Origin: Mycolicibacterium moriokaense
GTDB lineage: Bacteria > Actinomycetota > Actinomycetes > Mycobacteriales > Mycobacteriaceae
DNA: 64,000 bases
Direction of reading: 5' to 3'
NCBI RefSeq assembly: GCF_003347205.1
Contig: NZ_QQBJ01000001.1
Coordinates: forward strand, 124,001-188,000
The notes under the pieces were generated by a model. That model made no database searches. It was not told the DNA's origin and saw only the letters and a list, made by a program, of their open reading frames with translations. Both the position numbers and the translations under genes were made by a program. Of this stretch, positions 44,449-54,470 are shown piece by piece. Position 1 is the first letter of the stretch. Every line of letters begins with the position of its first letter.

Positions 44449-45701
44449 TCGAGACCCGTCGCACCGAAGCCGGACTGCGTTGGCACGCCTCGCCGTTGAC
44501 GCGTGCCGTCGCCACCTGCGCGGGCGTCGTGCTGACCGCCGCGTTGATCGGCTCGCGGTGGCAGCTCATCGCGTTCGTGGCGCCGCTTTTGGGGGTGCTG
44601 TGTTCGATCACCTGGCAGCGGGCCGTGCCGAAGGTGTACGTGCACGCCCAGCCCGGCCTGCAGCGGTGCTTCGAAGAAGAGCAGACACAGCTCAGGGTGT
44701 GGGCGACGGCGGACCCACCCGACGTCGCCGTGACGTGCAGGCTCGCCGCTGTGCCGGGCATGCGGCTGGACGTGGCCGGCGAGCCCGCGGGCGCGCAGAC
44801 GGCGACCGTGAGCGCCGACCGGTGGGGCCGCTACCCGGTCCGCGTCGCCGTCGACGTGGTGGCCCCCGGTGGCCTGCTGTCGGGCACCGCGACCGTCGAC
44901 GCGGGCGATGTGTTCGTGTTCCCTGTCGCCCCACCGCAATCGACCGCGTTGCCGAAGACGGAGTTGCTCGACCGGCTGGGCACGCACCTGACCCGCCACA
45001 TCGGACCCGGAGTCGAATACGCCGACATCCGGCCGTACGTCCCCGGCGACCACTTGCGCACGGTCAACTGGCCGGTCAGCGCCCGCCGGGGCAGCCTGCA
45101 CGTCACGCAGCGGCTCACCGATCGCGCCGCCGACGTGGTGGTGCTGATCGACATGTACGCCCAACCACCGGGCCCGGCGACAGAAGCGACCGAACGCGCG
45201 CTGCGCGGAGCGGTCCAGGTGGTGCAGAGCGCCCTGCAGAGCGGCGACCGGGCGGGCGTCGTCACACTCGGCGGCGGTCGGCCCCGCTGGCTGGGCGCCG
45301 ACATCGGGCGCAGGCAGTTCTACCGCGTGCTCGACACGCTACTCGGCGCGGGTGACGAATTCGAGACCACCACAGGAACTCTGGCGCCGCGCGCGGGATT
45401 GCCTCCCGGCGCGATCGTCGTCGCGTTCTCGACGATGCTGGACACCGAGTTCGCGCTGTCGCTGATCGACCTGCGCAAGCGGGGACACACCGTCATCGCG
45501 GTCGACGTTCTCGAGGGCGCGCCGTTCGAACCGGGCAAGGACCCGCTGTTCACCCGGATGTGGGCGATGCAGCGGTCGTTCATGTACCGCGACATGGGCA
45601 CCATCGGGGTGGACATCGTGCCATGGCAACCGGAGAACACGCTGGACCAGTCGATGCGGCTGGTGCCCGAGCGGCGCAGGCCCGTGCGGGGGCGGCGATG
45701 A
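44445..45701 (+). CDS. DUF58 protein (VWA-like)
   Basis: The 418-aa protein has two N-terminal helices and a DUF58 domain (YADIRPYVPGDHLRTVNWPVSARRG). The VWA-like part (VVVLIDMYAQ) has only part of a MIDAS motif. It is the usual partner of MoxR. GTG at 44445 overlaps the moxR stop. Confidence 0.88.
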   Translation: MIETRRTEAGLRWHASPLTRAVATCAGVVLTAALIGSRWQLIAFVAPLLGVLCSITWQRAVPKVYVHAQPGLQRCFEEEQTQLRVWATADPPDVAVTCRLAAVPGMRLDVAGEPAGAQTATVSADRWGRYPVRVAVDVVAPGGLLSGTATVDAGDVFVFPVAPPQSTALPKTELLDRLGTHLTRHIGPGVEYADIRPYVPGDHLRTVNWPVSARRGSLHVTQRLTDRAADVVVLIDMYAQPPGPATEATERALRGAVQVVQSALQSGDRAGVVTLGGGRPRWLGADIGRRQFYRVLDTLLGAGDEFETTTGTLAPRAGLPPGAIVVAFSTMLDTEFALSLIDLRKRGHTVIAVDVLEGAPFEPGKDPLFTRMWAMQRSFMYRDMGTIGVDIVPWQPENTLDQSMRLVPERRRPVRGRR

Positions 45702-46180
45702 CGGGCATGCTTCGCAGGGCACACCTACTGTCGACCGCGTTCGGGTTGGTGATGGTGGCCGCGGCGGGCTTCCAGACCGACGGCGCCGCGCTCGTCGTGG
45801 CGATGGCGGCAGCGGCAGGCGTGTTGGCGGGCATCGCGATTCGGGTCGCGGCGACCGCGGCCGTGCTGGCGGCCGCCACCGCGATCGTCATTTCCGACGC
45901 GCCGCCCCTGCTGGCCGCCGTAGCGGGCCTGTGCGCGGCGTGCTACCTGGTGTTGCGCTACACCGAGAGCGGATCGGTCGGGGTGATCGGTGCGGCCGCG
46001 CCCGCGCTGCTGACCGCGCTCGGCTTCACCTTCGTCGGTGTGCTGGCCGCATCGTTTCCGTTCGAGGTGCCGTGGCTGCCCTTGCTCGCGCCGCTGGCCG
46101 TGCTCGGGATCTACGTGTTGGTGACCCGGCCGTTCTACACGGTGGGCGAGGCCAAGCCGGGCGTCAGTTCCAGATCCTGA
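45698..46180 (+). CDS. hydrophobic membrane protein ending the MoxR operon
   Basis: The 160-aa protein has about five helices and no soluble domain; its family was not recognised. ATG at 45698 overlaps the DUF58 stop. Its 3' end overlaps the zmp1 3' end by 17 bp on the opposite strand. Confidence 0.78.
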   Translation: MTGMLRRAHLLSTAFGLVMVAAAGFQTDGAALVVAMAAAAGVLAGIAIRVAATAAVLAAATAIVISDAPPLLAAVAGLCAACYLVLRYTESGSVGVIGAAAPALLTALGFTFVGVLAASFPFEVPWLPLLAPLAVLGIYVLVTRPFYTVGEAKPGVSSRS

Positions 46181-48155
46181 CCCGGCGCTCCGGCTCCAGG
46201 TACAGCGCATCGTCGGTGTCGACCTCGAACGCCTCGTAGAACGCGTCCATGTTGCGGATCACGCCGTTGCAGCGGAACTCCGGCGGCGAGTGCGGGTCGA
46301 CCGCCAGGCGCCGAATCGCCTCCGCGTCGCGCGATTTGGTGCGCCACACCTGGGCCCAGCCGAAGAACACCCGCTGCACGCCGGTCAGCCCGTCGATCAC
46401 GGGCGCGGGCGCGCCGTTGCGCGAGAGCTGATAGGCCAGCAGGGCGATCGACAGGCCGCCTAGATCGCCGATGTTCTCGCCGACGGTGAACGCGCCATTC
46501 ACGTGATGGCCATCCCCCAGGGCGCGCGGCACATACTCCTCGTACTGCTCGATCAACGCCTTTGTGCGAGTGCCGAATTCGGTCCGATCGTCGTCGGTCC
46601 ACCAGTCCACCAGGTTGCCGTCGCCGTCGTACTTGGCGCCCTGGTCGTCGAAGCCGTGCCCGATCTCATGCCCGATCACCGCCCCGATGCCGCCGTAGTT
46701 CGCGGCGTCGTCGGCGTCCGCGTCGAAGAACGGCGGCTGCAGAATCGCTGCGGGGAAGACGATTTCATTCATGCCCGGGTTGTAGTAGGCGTTCACCGTC
46801 TGCGGCGTCATGAACCATTCGTCGCGATCGACGGGGCCGCCGAGCTTGGCCAGCTCGCGCTCGGAGCTCACGGCGTAACCGCGACGGTAGTTTCCGTACA
46901 GGTCGTCGCGCTCGATGACCAGCGTTGAGTAGTCCCGCCACTTGGCCGGGTAGCCGATCTTCGGGGTGAACTTGTCCAGCTTCGCCAGCGCCCGCTCGCG
47001 GGTGCCCGGCGTCATCCACTCCAACTGGTTGATGCTGACCCGGTAAGCCTCGCGCAGATTGGCGACCAATTCGTCCATGCGCGCCTTGGCATCCGGCGGG
47101 AAGTGCCGCTCGACGTACAGCTTGCCCAGCGCATCGCCCATCAGGTTCTCCACCACGGAGACGCCGCGCTTCCAGCGCTCCCTGATCGACTCGGTGCCGC
47201 TCAGCGTGCGGCCGTAGAAGTCGAAGTCCTCGGCCACGAGGTCGTCGGTCAGCAGGAACGCGCGGGCATGGATCAGCCGCCAGCGCGCCCACCGCCTCCA
47301 GTCCTCGATGTCCTCGCCCGCCCACAGCGCGGCGAACGCCGTGAGGTAGTCGGGTTGGCGCACAACGAGTTCGGCAACCTGGTCCGCGGTGGCACCCATC
47401 GCGGAGATCCAGCCGGTCCAGTCGAAGCCGGGTGCCTCCTCGGGCAGGTCGGTGAACTTGCGAAGGTTGTAGGTGGCCTCGGCGTCGCGCCGCTTGACGA
47501 CATCCCAGTGCGCGGCCGCCAGCTTGGTCTCCAGCGCCACGATGCGCTCTGCGGTGGCCTGCCATTCCCCGGGCTGCGGATCGTCGCCGAACACCAGCGC
47601 GAACATCGCCGCGATGTGGCGCGGATAGGCGGCCAGGATCTCGGCGTGCTGCTCGTCGCGGTAGTAGGACTCGTCGGGCAGCCCCAGCCCCGACTGGCTC
47701 AGATGCAACAGGTAGCGGGTCGAGTCCTTGGAGTCGGTGTCGATGTAGGCGCCGGTCCCGCCGCCGACGCCGGTGTGTTGCAACTCGCCGATGACCGCGG
47801 CCAGTGCGTCGGCGTCGTCGGCGTCGTCGATCTTCGCCAGCTCCGCGAGCAGCGGCGCAACGCCGGTCCGCTCGACCGTCGCCTCGTCCATGAAGCTCGC
47901 GTACAGGTCGCCGATGCGCTGCTGATCGGTCCCGGGCTCCGCGCCTGCAATCGCGGCCTCATCGATGAGTTCGCGGATCTGCTCCTCGGAGCGGTCGTAG
48001 AGCGACCGGAACGCGCCGTCGGTCGCGCGGTCGGCGGGAATCGCGTACTCGGTCAACCAGCGCCCGTTCACGTGGCCGAACAGGTCGTCCTGCGGGCGGG
48101 CTTGCTGGTCGACATGGCTCAGGTCGATGCCGGAGCGGATGGCTTCGATTGTCAC
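46164..48155 (-). CDS. zmp1: zinc metalloprotease Zmp1, peptidase family M13
   Basis: The 663-aa protein has the same length as M. tuberculosis Zmp1 (Rv0198c). The zinc motif is VIGHEIGHGFDD (first His about residue 496), with GENIGDLGG giving the third ligand. NAYYNPGMNEIVFPAAIL is an M13 signature. In pathogens it blocks inflammasome activation; in an environmental species its role is less clear. GTG at 48155 gives the family length; longer frames run over the divergent omamA promoter. Confidence 0.96.
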   Translation of the reverse strand: MTIEAIRSGIDLSHVDQQARPQDDLFGHVNGRWLTEYAIPADRATDGAFRSLYDRSEEQIRELIDEAAIAGAEPGTDQQRIGDLYASFMDEATVERTGVAPLLAELAKIDDADDADALAAVIGELQHTGVGGGTGAYIDTDSKDSTRYLLHLSQSGLGLPDESYYRDEQHAEILAAYPRHIAAMFALVFGDDPQPGEWQATAERIVALETKLAAAHWDVVKRRDAEATYNLRKFTDLPEEAPGFDWTGWISAMGATADQVAELVVRQPDYLTAFAALWAGEDIEDWRRWARWRLIHARAFLLTDDLVAEDFDFYGRTLSGTESIRERWKRGVSVVENLMGDALGKLYVERHFPPDAKARMDELVANLREAYRVSINQLEWMTPGTRERALAKLDKFTPKIGYPAKWRDYSTLVIERDDLYGNYRRGYAVSSERELAKLGGPVDRDEWFMTPQTVNAYYNPGMNEIVFPAAILQPPFFDADADDAANYGGIGAVIGHEIGHGFDDQGAKYDGDGNLVDWWTDDDRTEFGTRTKALIEQYEEYVPRALGDGHHVNGAFTVGENIGDLGGLSIALLAYQLSRNGAPAPVIDGLTGVQRVFFGWAQVWRTKSRDAEAIRRLAVDPHSPPEFRCNGVIRNMDAFYEAFEVDTDDALYLEPERRVRIWN

Positions 48156-48195
48156 CACACCAGGGTGCCAGACGTCGTTCGGTACCCTCACGGCC

Positions 48196-48834
48196 ATGCC
48201 CGACGACGAGCGCAGCGACGACGAGCGCAGCGCGGCCATCGACGCGGCCGACGACGACCTCGACGAGGACGGCTCCGTGTTCTCGGGCCTCGGCATCGCA
48301 TCCGCGGCTCTCGGCCTGCTCTCGGTGGTTGCCATCGTGCTGGCGTTGATGATCTGGTCGGGACACCGCGCCGACGCCGACGAGCGTCACTACCAGAGTG
48401 AGGTGCTCAAGGCCGCGGCCGACTGGGCCACCGTCCTGGTCAACATGAACGTCAGTGACATCGACGCCAGCTTGCAGACCTTGCACGACGGCACCGTCGG
48501 CGACCTCAACAACGAGTTCGAGTCGGCGATCGAGCCGTACAAGAAGGTGGTCCAGACCCTGCAGTCGCGGACCAAGGGCCAGATCGACTCGGTGGCCATC
48601 GAATCCATCTACCACCGCCTGGACACCCTGCCCAACGGCAAGCCGGCGCCCGCGCCGACGCCGCAACCCGGGCTCGCCGACATGGTGAAGCGAACCGACA
48701 CCGTGCTGGTGGTGGCGACGTCGATCAGCGAGAACGTCGGCGGCAAGCCGCAGACGCTGCGCTGGAACCTGCGCCTGGACGTCTCCGACGTCGACGGCAA
48801 GTTGCTGATCTCGCGCCTGGAGCAGATCCAATGA
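48196..48834 (+). CDS. omamA: orphaned Mce-associated membrane protein OmamA
   Basis: The 212-aa protein has an acidic cytosolic N-terminus, one helix (about residues 33-55) and an extracytoplasmic alpha-beta part. Position between zmp1 and mmpL11 matches Rv0199, which stabilises Mce1 and Mce4 lipid importers. The start contains a 15-bp tandem duplication giving DDERSDDERS. The stop overlaps the next start (ATGA). Confidence 0.88.
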   Translation: MPDDERSDDERSAAIDAADDDLDEDGSVFSGLGIASAALGLLSVVAIVLALMIWSGHRADADERHYQSEVLKAAADWATVLVNMNVSDIDASLQTLHDGTVGDLNNEFESAIEPYKKVVQTLQSRTKGQIDSVAIESIYHRLDTLPNGKPAPAPTPQPGLADMVKRTDTVLVVATSISENVGGKPQTLRWNLRLDVSDVDGKLLISRLEQIQ

Positions 48835-49520
48835 GAAATCGGCTGCGGGTACTGGCCTTCGACATCGCCGCGCCGCTGGCGGCGATCGCTGCGCTGATCT
48901 ATGTCGGCATCGCGATGGCGTGGCCGTTGTGGTGGGTGGCGGTGGCGTCGGTGCTGTGCCTGCTGATCGTCGAGGCCGTGATCGTCAACGCGGTGTTCGC
49001 GCGGCGTGACGGGGTGACCGTCGGCACCGACGACGACGGCCCGGGGCTGCGGTTGCTGGTCGTCGGAATCGCCACCGCGGCGCTGGTGGCGGCAGTGGCC
49101 GTCGGCTACACGCAGTGGACGATGCCGGACCGCAACCTGCACGCCGACAGCGCGGAGGTGGTGGGCATCGCCAGCAGCGTGGCCGAGGCGAGCGCGACGT
49201 TCACGCCGTCCAGCCCGACGGCGGCGATCGACCGCGCCACCGAGCTGATGACGCAGGACCGGGCGCAACAGTACAAGAGCGAGTTCGCCGCTGCGGCACA
49301 GGAATTGACCAAGAAGAACGTGTCGGCGTCGGCCAGCACGATCTCTGCGGGCGTGGAGGCCATCGGCCCCAACGACGCGAGCGTCGCGGTCATCATGCGT
49401 GGCACGCAGAACGCGCCGGGCCGGCCGCCAGACGTTGCGGTGCTCGCGCTGCGGGTGCTGTTGTCCAAGGACGGCGGTCGCTGGCTGGTCGACGACGTGA
49501 CGCCGATCAACTCGCGCTGA
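48831..49520 (+). CDS. omamB: Mce-associated membrane protein OmamB-like (Rv0200)
   Basis: The 229-aa protein has three N-terminal hydrophobic helices and an extracytoplasmic NTF2-like part (AIDRATELMTQDRAQQYKSEF, RWLVDDVTPINS), common to Mas/Omam proteins. It is coupled to omamA by a 4-bp overlap. The function is inferred from the Rv0199-Rv0200 pair. Confidence 0.85.
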   Translation: MRNRLRVLAFDIAAPLAAIAALIYVGIAMAWPLWWVAVASVLCLLIVEAVIVNAVFARRDGVTVGTDDDGPGLRLLVVGIATAALVAAVAVGYTQWTMPDRNLHADSAEVVGIASSVAEASATFTPSSPTAAIDRATELMTQDRAQQYKSEFAAAAQELTKKNVSASASTISAGVEAIGPNDASVAVIMRGTQNAPGRPPDVAVLALRVLLSKDGGRWLVDDVTPINSR

Positions 49521-49535
49521 GCCGAGGGATGTGGG

Positions 49536-50066
49536 TCAGCGGCCGCCGGAGCGCTGCGCCTTGATTTTCGCGAAGCGGTCCGAAAGCCGGCTCATCCGGA
49601 CCATCAGCGAGGCCGGCGGGCTGGTCTTGCCCTCGAGATAGCTCGCGAGTTCCTCGCCGGGCACCCCGATGCGGGACGCGAATTCCTGCGGCTTGAGGCC
49701 GGAGCGGCTGAGCAGCAGCCGGATCTGGCGGGCGACCTCGGCGCGCTCGTTAGCCTCCAAGCCCTCCCTGGTGCGGGTCAGCACCTCGGACAGGGCCTTC
49801 GAAACGCCGTAGGGCCGTGACGATTCCAGTACTTCCTCGACCTGGCGCGCGGTGCGGCCGAAGGGGTCGCGCTTGATGGCGACGACGATGCGCTGCCACA
49901 CCGTCAGGTCGTCGGTCTCCAGCGCCTCACGGATCGCGGCCGTCGGCCAGAACTCCACGGGTTGGTCGTCGTTGGCGGGGCGGCGCGCCCGTCGGGGAGC
50001 GCCGGCCGGAATCCGTGCGGTGGCAGCATCGCGGCCCGCGGCGCGGGTTTCGCTTGTCACCGTCAC
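49536..50066 (-). CDS. Rv0201c-like cytosolic protein with XRE-like C-terminus
   Basis: The 176-aa protein has a Pro/Arg/Ala-rich start and a helical C-terminus, QIRLLLSRSGLKPQEFASRIGVPGEELASYLEGKTSPPASLMVRM, which looks like an XRE helix-turn-helix. GTG at 50066 overlaps the mmpL11 stop (GTGA). It is likely translated with mmpL11; a regulatory role is inferred. Confidence 0.78.
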   Translation of the reverse strand: MTVTSETRAAGRDAATARIPAGAPRRARRPANDDQPVEFWPTAAIREALETDDLTVWQRIVVAIKRDPFGRTARQVEEVLESSRPYGVSKALSEVLTRTREGLEANERAEVARQIRLLLSRSGLKPQEFASRIGVPGEELASYLEGKTSPPASLMVRMSRLSDRFAKIKAQRSGGR

Positions 50067-52984
50067 CTCGCCTCCTCCAGCATCGCGACCGCCACCGAAA
50101 GGCACCGCTCCCTGACCTTGGCCCAGTCCGCCTCCGCGTCCGGGCCCGACATCGGGATGTCGAACTCATCCGACGGATGCGGATCGGCCAGTCGGCGCAC
50201 CAGTTGCGTGGCCACCCATTGCTTCCTGGATGGCTCCCCACAGTAGTACCGATCCATCGCGGCCAAAACCACAGCAGCGGTCTGAGTCTCCATCGACTCG
50301 ACCAAATCGGCAAACTCAGCGAAATCTTTCGTGCTGTTCCGGCACATGAGCAGGTAGCTCTTCAGCCGTAACGTCTCCGCGCCGGTCGGAATCGACAGCC
50401 GGTCACCGGTGGGCAATTGGACGTTGGTGGTCTCCATCGGGCTGTTGCGCTCGACGAGCGCGCGCTCCGCCTCGGCCTCGGTCTCCAGGGCATCCAGGGC
50501 CACCGACAACCGGCCACGCCACATGGTGACCGGGTGCACGGGCTTCGGGCCGCGCTTCAACTTCACGGTCTTGCCGTTGGCGCCGCCGCCGGAGCCGGGC
50601 AGGTGGTCGGTGGTGTGCCCGTTGAGGGCGTTGACGCAGTCCGACCCGTTCGACGGGAGACACCCGCTGAACGCCAACGGGTCGGCGACGGTGATCGTCT
50701 GCGGCGCCATGCTCTTCAGCTTGGCGGCCGACTTGACCACGTTGCGGATGTCGATGCCCGACGCCGCCAGCGTCGAGATGTCGTCCGGGATGATGACCAG
50801 ATCGCCGATGTCGACCTTGGGCAGCGGCTTCTCGAAGTCCACCGACGGCAGGATGCGGTCCAGCCAGCGCGGCAGCCACCAGTTCCACTGGTCGAACATG
50901 GCCATCAGCGCGGGCACCAGGATCAGCCGCACGACGGTGGCGTCCACGGCGATGGCCACCGCGCACGCGACGCCGAGTTGGGCCACCAGCGGCATACCCG
51001 CGAACGCGAAGCCGATGAACACCGCGATCATGATCAGGGCCGCGCTGGTGATGGTCCGCGCGCTGGTGGACACGCCGTAGGCGACGGCGTCGCGGGTGTT
51101 GTTTGTCTGCAGGAACCGTTCCCGGATGCGGGTCAGCAGGAAGATCTCGTAGTCCATGGACAGCCCGAACGTCATCGCCAGCACCAACGGCGGGATCGTG
51201 CTGTCCAGCGACGAGATGGGCCGGAAGCCCAGGTCGGCGAACCAGCCCCACTGGAAGACGACGACCAGGCTGCCGTAGGCCGCTGCGACCGACAGCACGG
51301 TCATGACCACGCCCTTGAACGCCAGGAACACCGACCGGATGGAGACCAGCAGCATCACGAACGCGATCAGCGCGACGAATCCGAACACCAGCGGCTGGGT
51401 CTTGCCCACCCGGTCGTCGAAGTCCTTGATCAGCGCGGTGGGGCCGCCGACGTCGACCTTCGCGTCGCCGCCGACCACCGGCGGCAGTTCGGCGCGCATC
51501 CAGTCGACGGCCTGGCGCGAGGCCAGGTCCTCCGGGTCGACGGACAGCACCGCCGACACCAGCGCGCTGCGGTAGTCGTTGCCGAACACCGCGGGCTGCA
51601 CGGTGACCACGTTGGGCGCCTGCGACATCCGTTGCTGCACGGCCTGCAGCAGCGGCTCCTTGGCCGGTGCGGACGCGGCGTTGCCGTCCGGGAAGGTCAC
51701 CAGCACCCGGACCGGGCCGAGCGCGCCGGGGCCGAGGGCCTCGGCAGCGGCGTTGACGCCGCCGCGGATCTCGTGGGTCGGGTCGAACTGCCGCTGCATG
51801 CTGTTGCCGAGCACCATCGAGAACGCCGGTGCGGCCAGCACCAGCAGCAGCACCGTCGCCCCCAGCGCCGACAGCCACGGCCTGCGCATCACCCAGCCGG
51901 TCCAGCGGGTCCAGAACCGCGACTGGGTGGTCTCGGGCCGCCGCGACCAGTGCAGCAGCCACGAGCGCTTCGCCGCGGCCCGCCCGAACGTCGCCAGCAC
52001 GGCGGGCGTCAGCGTGGTCGAGGTGAGCACGGCGACCGCCACCGCCAGGATCGCGCCGGTGGCCATCGACTGCAGCACGGGGGTGTTGATCAGGTAGATA
52101 CCGGTGACCGAGGCGATCACGGTCAGCCCGGACAACACGACAGCCAGGCCCGAGGTGGCCATCGCGGCGTCGGCGGCCTGCTCGGGATCACGCCCGGCGC
52201 GCAGTTCCTCTCGGAACCGCATGAGAATGAACAGTGAATAGTCGATGGCCACGGCGATGCCGAACATCGACACCGTCGACGTCACGAACACCGACATGGT
52301 CGTGTACATCGACAGCAGATAGACCAGCCCCATGGTCACCGCGACCGTGCAGATGCCCAGCACCAGCGGCATGGCGGCGGCGGCCAGCGAGCCGAACACC
52401 GCGAGCAGCACGATGAGAACGATCGGCAGGTTCCACTGCTCGGCCTGCGCGATGTCGTGCTTGGTGGCGGCCGTCGCGGCGGCGCCGAGGGCGCCCTGGC
52501 CGATGACGTAGAGCTTGACCTTGCCGTCGGAGAACTCGCCGGGCTGGTCCTCGTGGATCCCGACCTTCTGGCGCAGCTGCTTGGCGACGTCGACGGCACC
52601 GGTGTTGTTGAAGTCCAGCTGCAGGGTCACCACATACGGCCGGTCCGGCTGGGGCGGCGGCTGCTGCGGGTTGGGCACCACCTTGACGCTGGGCACCTCG
52701 CCCGCCAGCCGCTCCAGATGGGCGACGGCGGCGTCCATGTCGGCGAACGAGGCGTCCGCGCGCGGCGCCGCGACGAGGGCAAGCGGCGACGCGCCCTGGT
52801 CGGGGAACTGCTCCTCGAGCTGCTCCTGCACATAGAGTGACTGGGATCCGGCAACCTCGAACCCGCCTCCGGTGAGATGTGAGGACTGGTTCAGGCCGAG
52901 GTACACCGCAGGTACGAGGAGGAGCAGCCACACCACGAACACCGCCCAGCGGAATCTGCGCAGGCTACTGCTCAAGCGCATCAT
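50063..52984 (-). CDS. mmpL11: RND-type lipid transporter MmpL11
   Basis: The 973-aa protein has 11-12 helices and two extracytoplasmic domains. The proton-relay Asp-Tyr pairs are in VAIDYSLFILMRFREEL and LSMDYEIFLLTRIRERF. A roughly 220-aa cytosolic C-terminus follows. MmpL11 exports mycolic acid wax esters and long-chain triacylglycerols and is linked to heme uptake with Rv0203. The next + strand genes are hemophore-like, as in M. tuberculosis. Confidence 0.95.
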   Translation of the reverse strand: MMRLSSSLRRFRWAVFVVWLLLLVPAVYLGLNQSSHLTGGGFEVAGSQSLYVQEQLEEQFPDQGASPLALVAAPRADASFADMDAAVAHLERLAGEVPSVKVVPNPQQPPPQPDRPYVVTLQLDFNNTGAVDVAKQLRQKVGIHEDQPGEFSDGKVKLYVIGQGALGAAATAATKHDIAQAEQWNLPIVLIVLLAVFGSLAAAAMPLVLGICTVAVTMGLVYLLSMYTTMSVFVTSTVSMFGIAVAIDYSLFILMRFREELRAGRDPEQAADAAMATSGLAVVLSGLTVIASVTGIYLINTPVLQSMATGAILAVAVAVLTSTTLTPAVLATFGRAAAKRSWLLHWSRRPETTQSRFWTRWTGWVMRRPWLSALGATVLLLVLAAPAFSMVLGNSMQRQFDPTHEIRGGVNAAAEALGPGALGPVRVLVTFPDGNAASAPAKEPLLQAVQQRMSQAPNVVTVQPAVFGNDYRSALVSAVLSVDPEDLASRQAVDWMRAELPPVVGGDAKVDVGGPTALIKDFDDRVGKTQPLVFGFVALIAFVMLLVSIRSVFLAFKGVVMTVLSVAAAYGSLVVVFQWGWFADLGFRPISSLDSTIPPLVLAMTFGLSMDYEIFLLTRIRERFLQTNNTRDAVAYGVSTSARTITSAALIMIAVFIGFAFAGMPLVAQLGVACAVAIAVDATVVRLILVPALMAMFDQWNWWLPRWLDRILPSVDFEKPLPKVDIGDLVIIPDDISTLAASGIDIRNVVKSAAKLKSMAPQTITVADPLAFSGCLPSNGSDCVNALNGHTTDHLPGSGGGANGKTVKLKRGPKPVHPVTMWRGRLSVALDALETEAEAERALVERNSPMETTNVQLPTGDRLSIPTGAETLRLKSYLLMCRNSTKDFAEFADLVESMETQTAAVVLAAMDRYYCGEPSRKQWVATQLVRRLADPHPSDEFDIPMSGPDAEADWAKVRERCLSVAVAMLEEAR

Positions 52985-53297
52985 GAACTGCTGGATGGCT
53001 GTCCCGCTTTCTCCCCGCCTCCCGTTACGTAGCGTGAGGATATATCAGTGCGCGCTGGTCGGACGCGCCCTAACGATCGCCTTAGGCTGCTCTAACCGGC
53101 CGCTGTGAATCGCGTGGCCCTTGCTGAGGGCTCTTCATCGCCTGACGTCTACCTGCGGGTTCGGTTGCTGGATTGGCCTGCGCAGGGCCGCGATGGCATC
53201 ATGGCGTCTTGGCCGCCACCGGGACGGCGCTTCTGTCGCCGCCCGTCGCCGAATTTGCGAGGCACCAGTTGTCCGCAAATCGTAAGGAGTTTGTTCG
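52985..53297. other. intergenic region between mmpL11 and the hemophore gene
   Basis: This 313-bp divergent region holds both promoters. aaggag lies 11 bp before the hemophore ATG. A single TACGTAG (53026-53032) has no partner one turn away. No gene is supported. Confidence 0.55.
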
Positions 53298-53870
53298 ATG
53301 ACCCCGACGCACGTGACTGCCCGCCCGATTGTTCGACGGAGCTTGTTCGCCGCATTCGCTGTCTGCGCCGCCGGCGGCGCCACCATCGCCGCCCTGACCG
53401 GACCTGCCGCGTCGTCCATGCCGCAGGCCACCGCCTCGACCGACCCGTGCGCGGCCAGCTCCGTCGCGAAGACGGTCGGCTCGGTCGCCACCTCGACCGG
53501 CGCCTACCTGGACTCGCATCCTCAGACCAATCAGGCCCTGACGACCATCTCGCAGCAGCAGGGCGGACCTGCGTCACTCGTCGCGCTGAAGTCCTACTTC
53601 GACGCCAACCCGCAGGCGGCAAAGGACATGCAGGCACTGCAGCGGCCGCTGACCGATCTCTCCGGCCAGTGCAATCTGCCTGTGACACTGCCGCAGGTGC
53701 TCGCTCTGGTGCAGGGCGGGGGACTGCCCGGGGGTTTGCCAGGATCGTTGCCCGGCGCCCAGAGCGTCGGCGCCCCCGGCACCGCGTCGTCCGCGGGATC
53801 GTCACCCATCTCAGCCGTCGTGCAGGGCACCGGCCCATTGCCCGGTCCGGCGACCGTCAGGACGCGGTAG
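53298..53870 (+). CDS. secreted hemophore-like protein, Rv0203 family
   Basis: The 190-aa protein has a signal peptide (CAAGGATIAALTGPAASS) and the hemophore domain with two Cys (DPCAASSVAKTVGSVATS, DLSGQCNLPV). TGAYLDSHPQTNQALT is the family hallmark. The last 60 residues are Gly/Pro/Ser-rich. Rv0203 binds heme outside the cell and passes it to MmpL11 and MmpL3, both encoded here. Heme binding is inferred. Confidence 0.85.
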   Translation: MTPTHVTARPIVRRSLFAAFAVCAAGGATIAALTGPAASSMPQATASTDPCAASSVAKTVGSVATSTGAYLDSHPQTNQALTTISQQQGGPASLVALKSYFDANPQAAKDMQALQRPLTDLSGQCNLPVTLPQVLALVQGGGLPGGLPGSLPGAQSVGAPGTASSAGSSPISAVVQGTGPLPGPATVRTR

Positions 53871-54039
53871 CTGGGCCGTTGGGCGTGGCCGCCGTGCCGC
53901 GACCCTGAGCTGCGGTTTTTGATTTTTTAACAACCCGTTTCTGCGCAAGGCAGGAAAGTCAGCAGCGATTCTGATTAGCTTTCGGTGTCTGTAACCGCAA
54001 TGGTTACTGCCACAACTCATTCGATGAAGGAGCCTGTAG

Positions 54040-54420
54040 ATGTTGCTCTCTGCCCGTACTGCGCGGCGTGCGGTAGCTGGCGCGGTCGGAACCGGTGCGC
54101 TCGCCGGTGCGATGCTTTTCGGCGCTCTTCCGTCGGCGATGGCCGAGGAGCCGCCGAACTGCACCGCCGCCGACCTTGCCTTCACGGCCGCAGGCGTGTC
54201 CAAGGCGACCTCGGATTACCTGTTCAGTCACCCGGACGTCAACTACTTCTTCACCAGCCTCGAGGGCAAGACCCGCGACGAGATTCGCACCGAGGTGGAC
54301 AAGTACATGAACGCGAACCCGATCACCAAGGGTGAGCTGACGGCTGTCCGGCAGCCGCTGGTGGATATCAAGAATCGCTGCGGCGACACCAACGGCGACG
54401 GCATCGCAGACACCCCATAA
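54040..54420 (+). CDS. second hemophore-like secreted protein with Ca-loop-like end
   Basis: The 126-aa protein has a signal peptide ending SAMAEEPP, two Cys ([19 protein letters not shown]) and the hemophore pattern [18 protein letters not shown]. The end, [11 protein letters not shown], resembles a calcium-binding DxNxDG loop. aaggag precedes the ATG. It follows the first hemophore gene by 169 bp. Confidence 0.8.
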   Translation: MLLSARTARRAVAGAVGTGALAGAMLFGALPSAMAEEPPNCTAADLAFTAAGVSKATSDYLFSHPDVNYFFTSLEGKTRDEIRTEVDKYMNANPITKGELTAVRQPLVDIKNRCGDTNGDGIADTP

Positions 54421-54470
54421 ACCGCGTGCGGGTCGGGGAAGAGCCGCCCGCGCAGGAGGGCACCGGACGC

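Noticed and set aside
53026-53032. TACGTAG between mmpL11 and the hemophore gene as a regulator box
   Set aside because: It is a single copy with no second half-site one turn away and no following AT; chance is likely.
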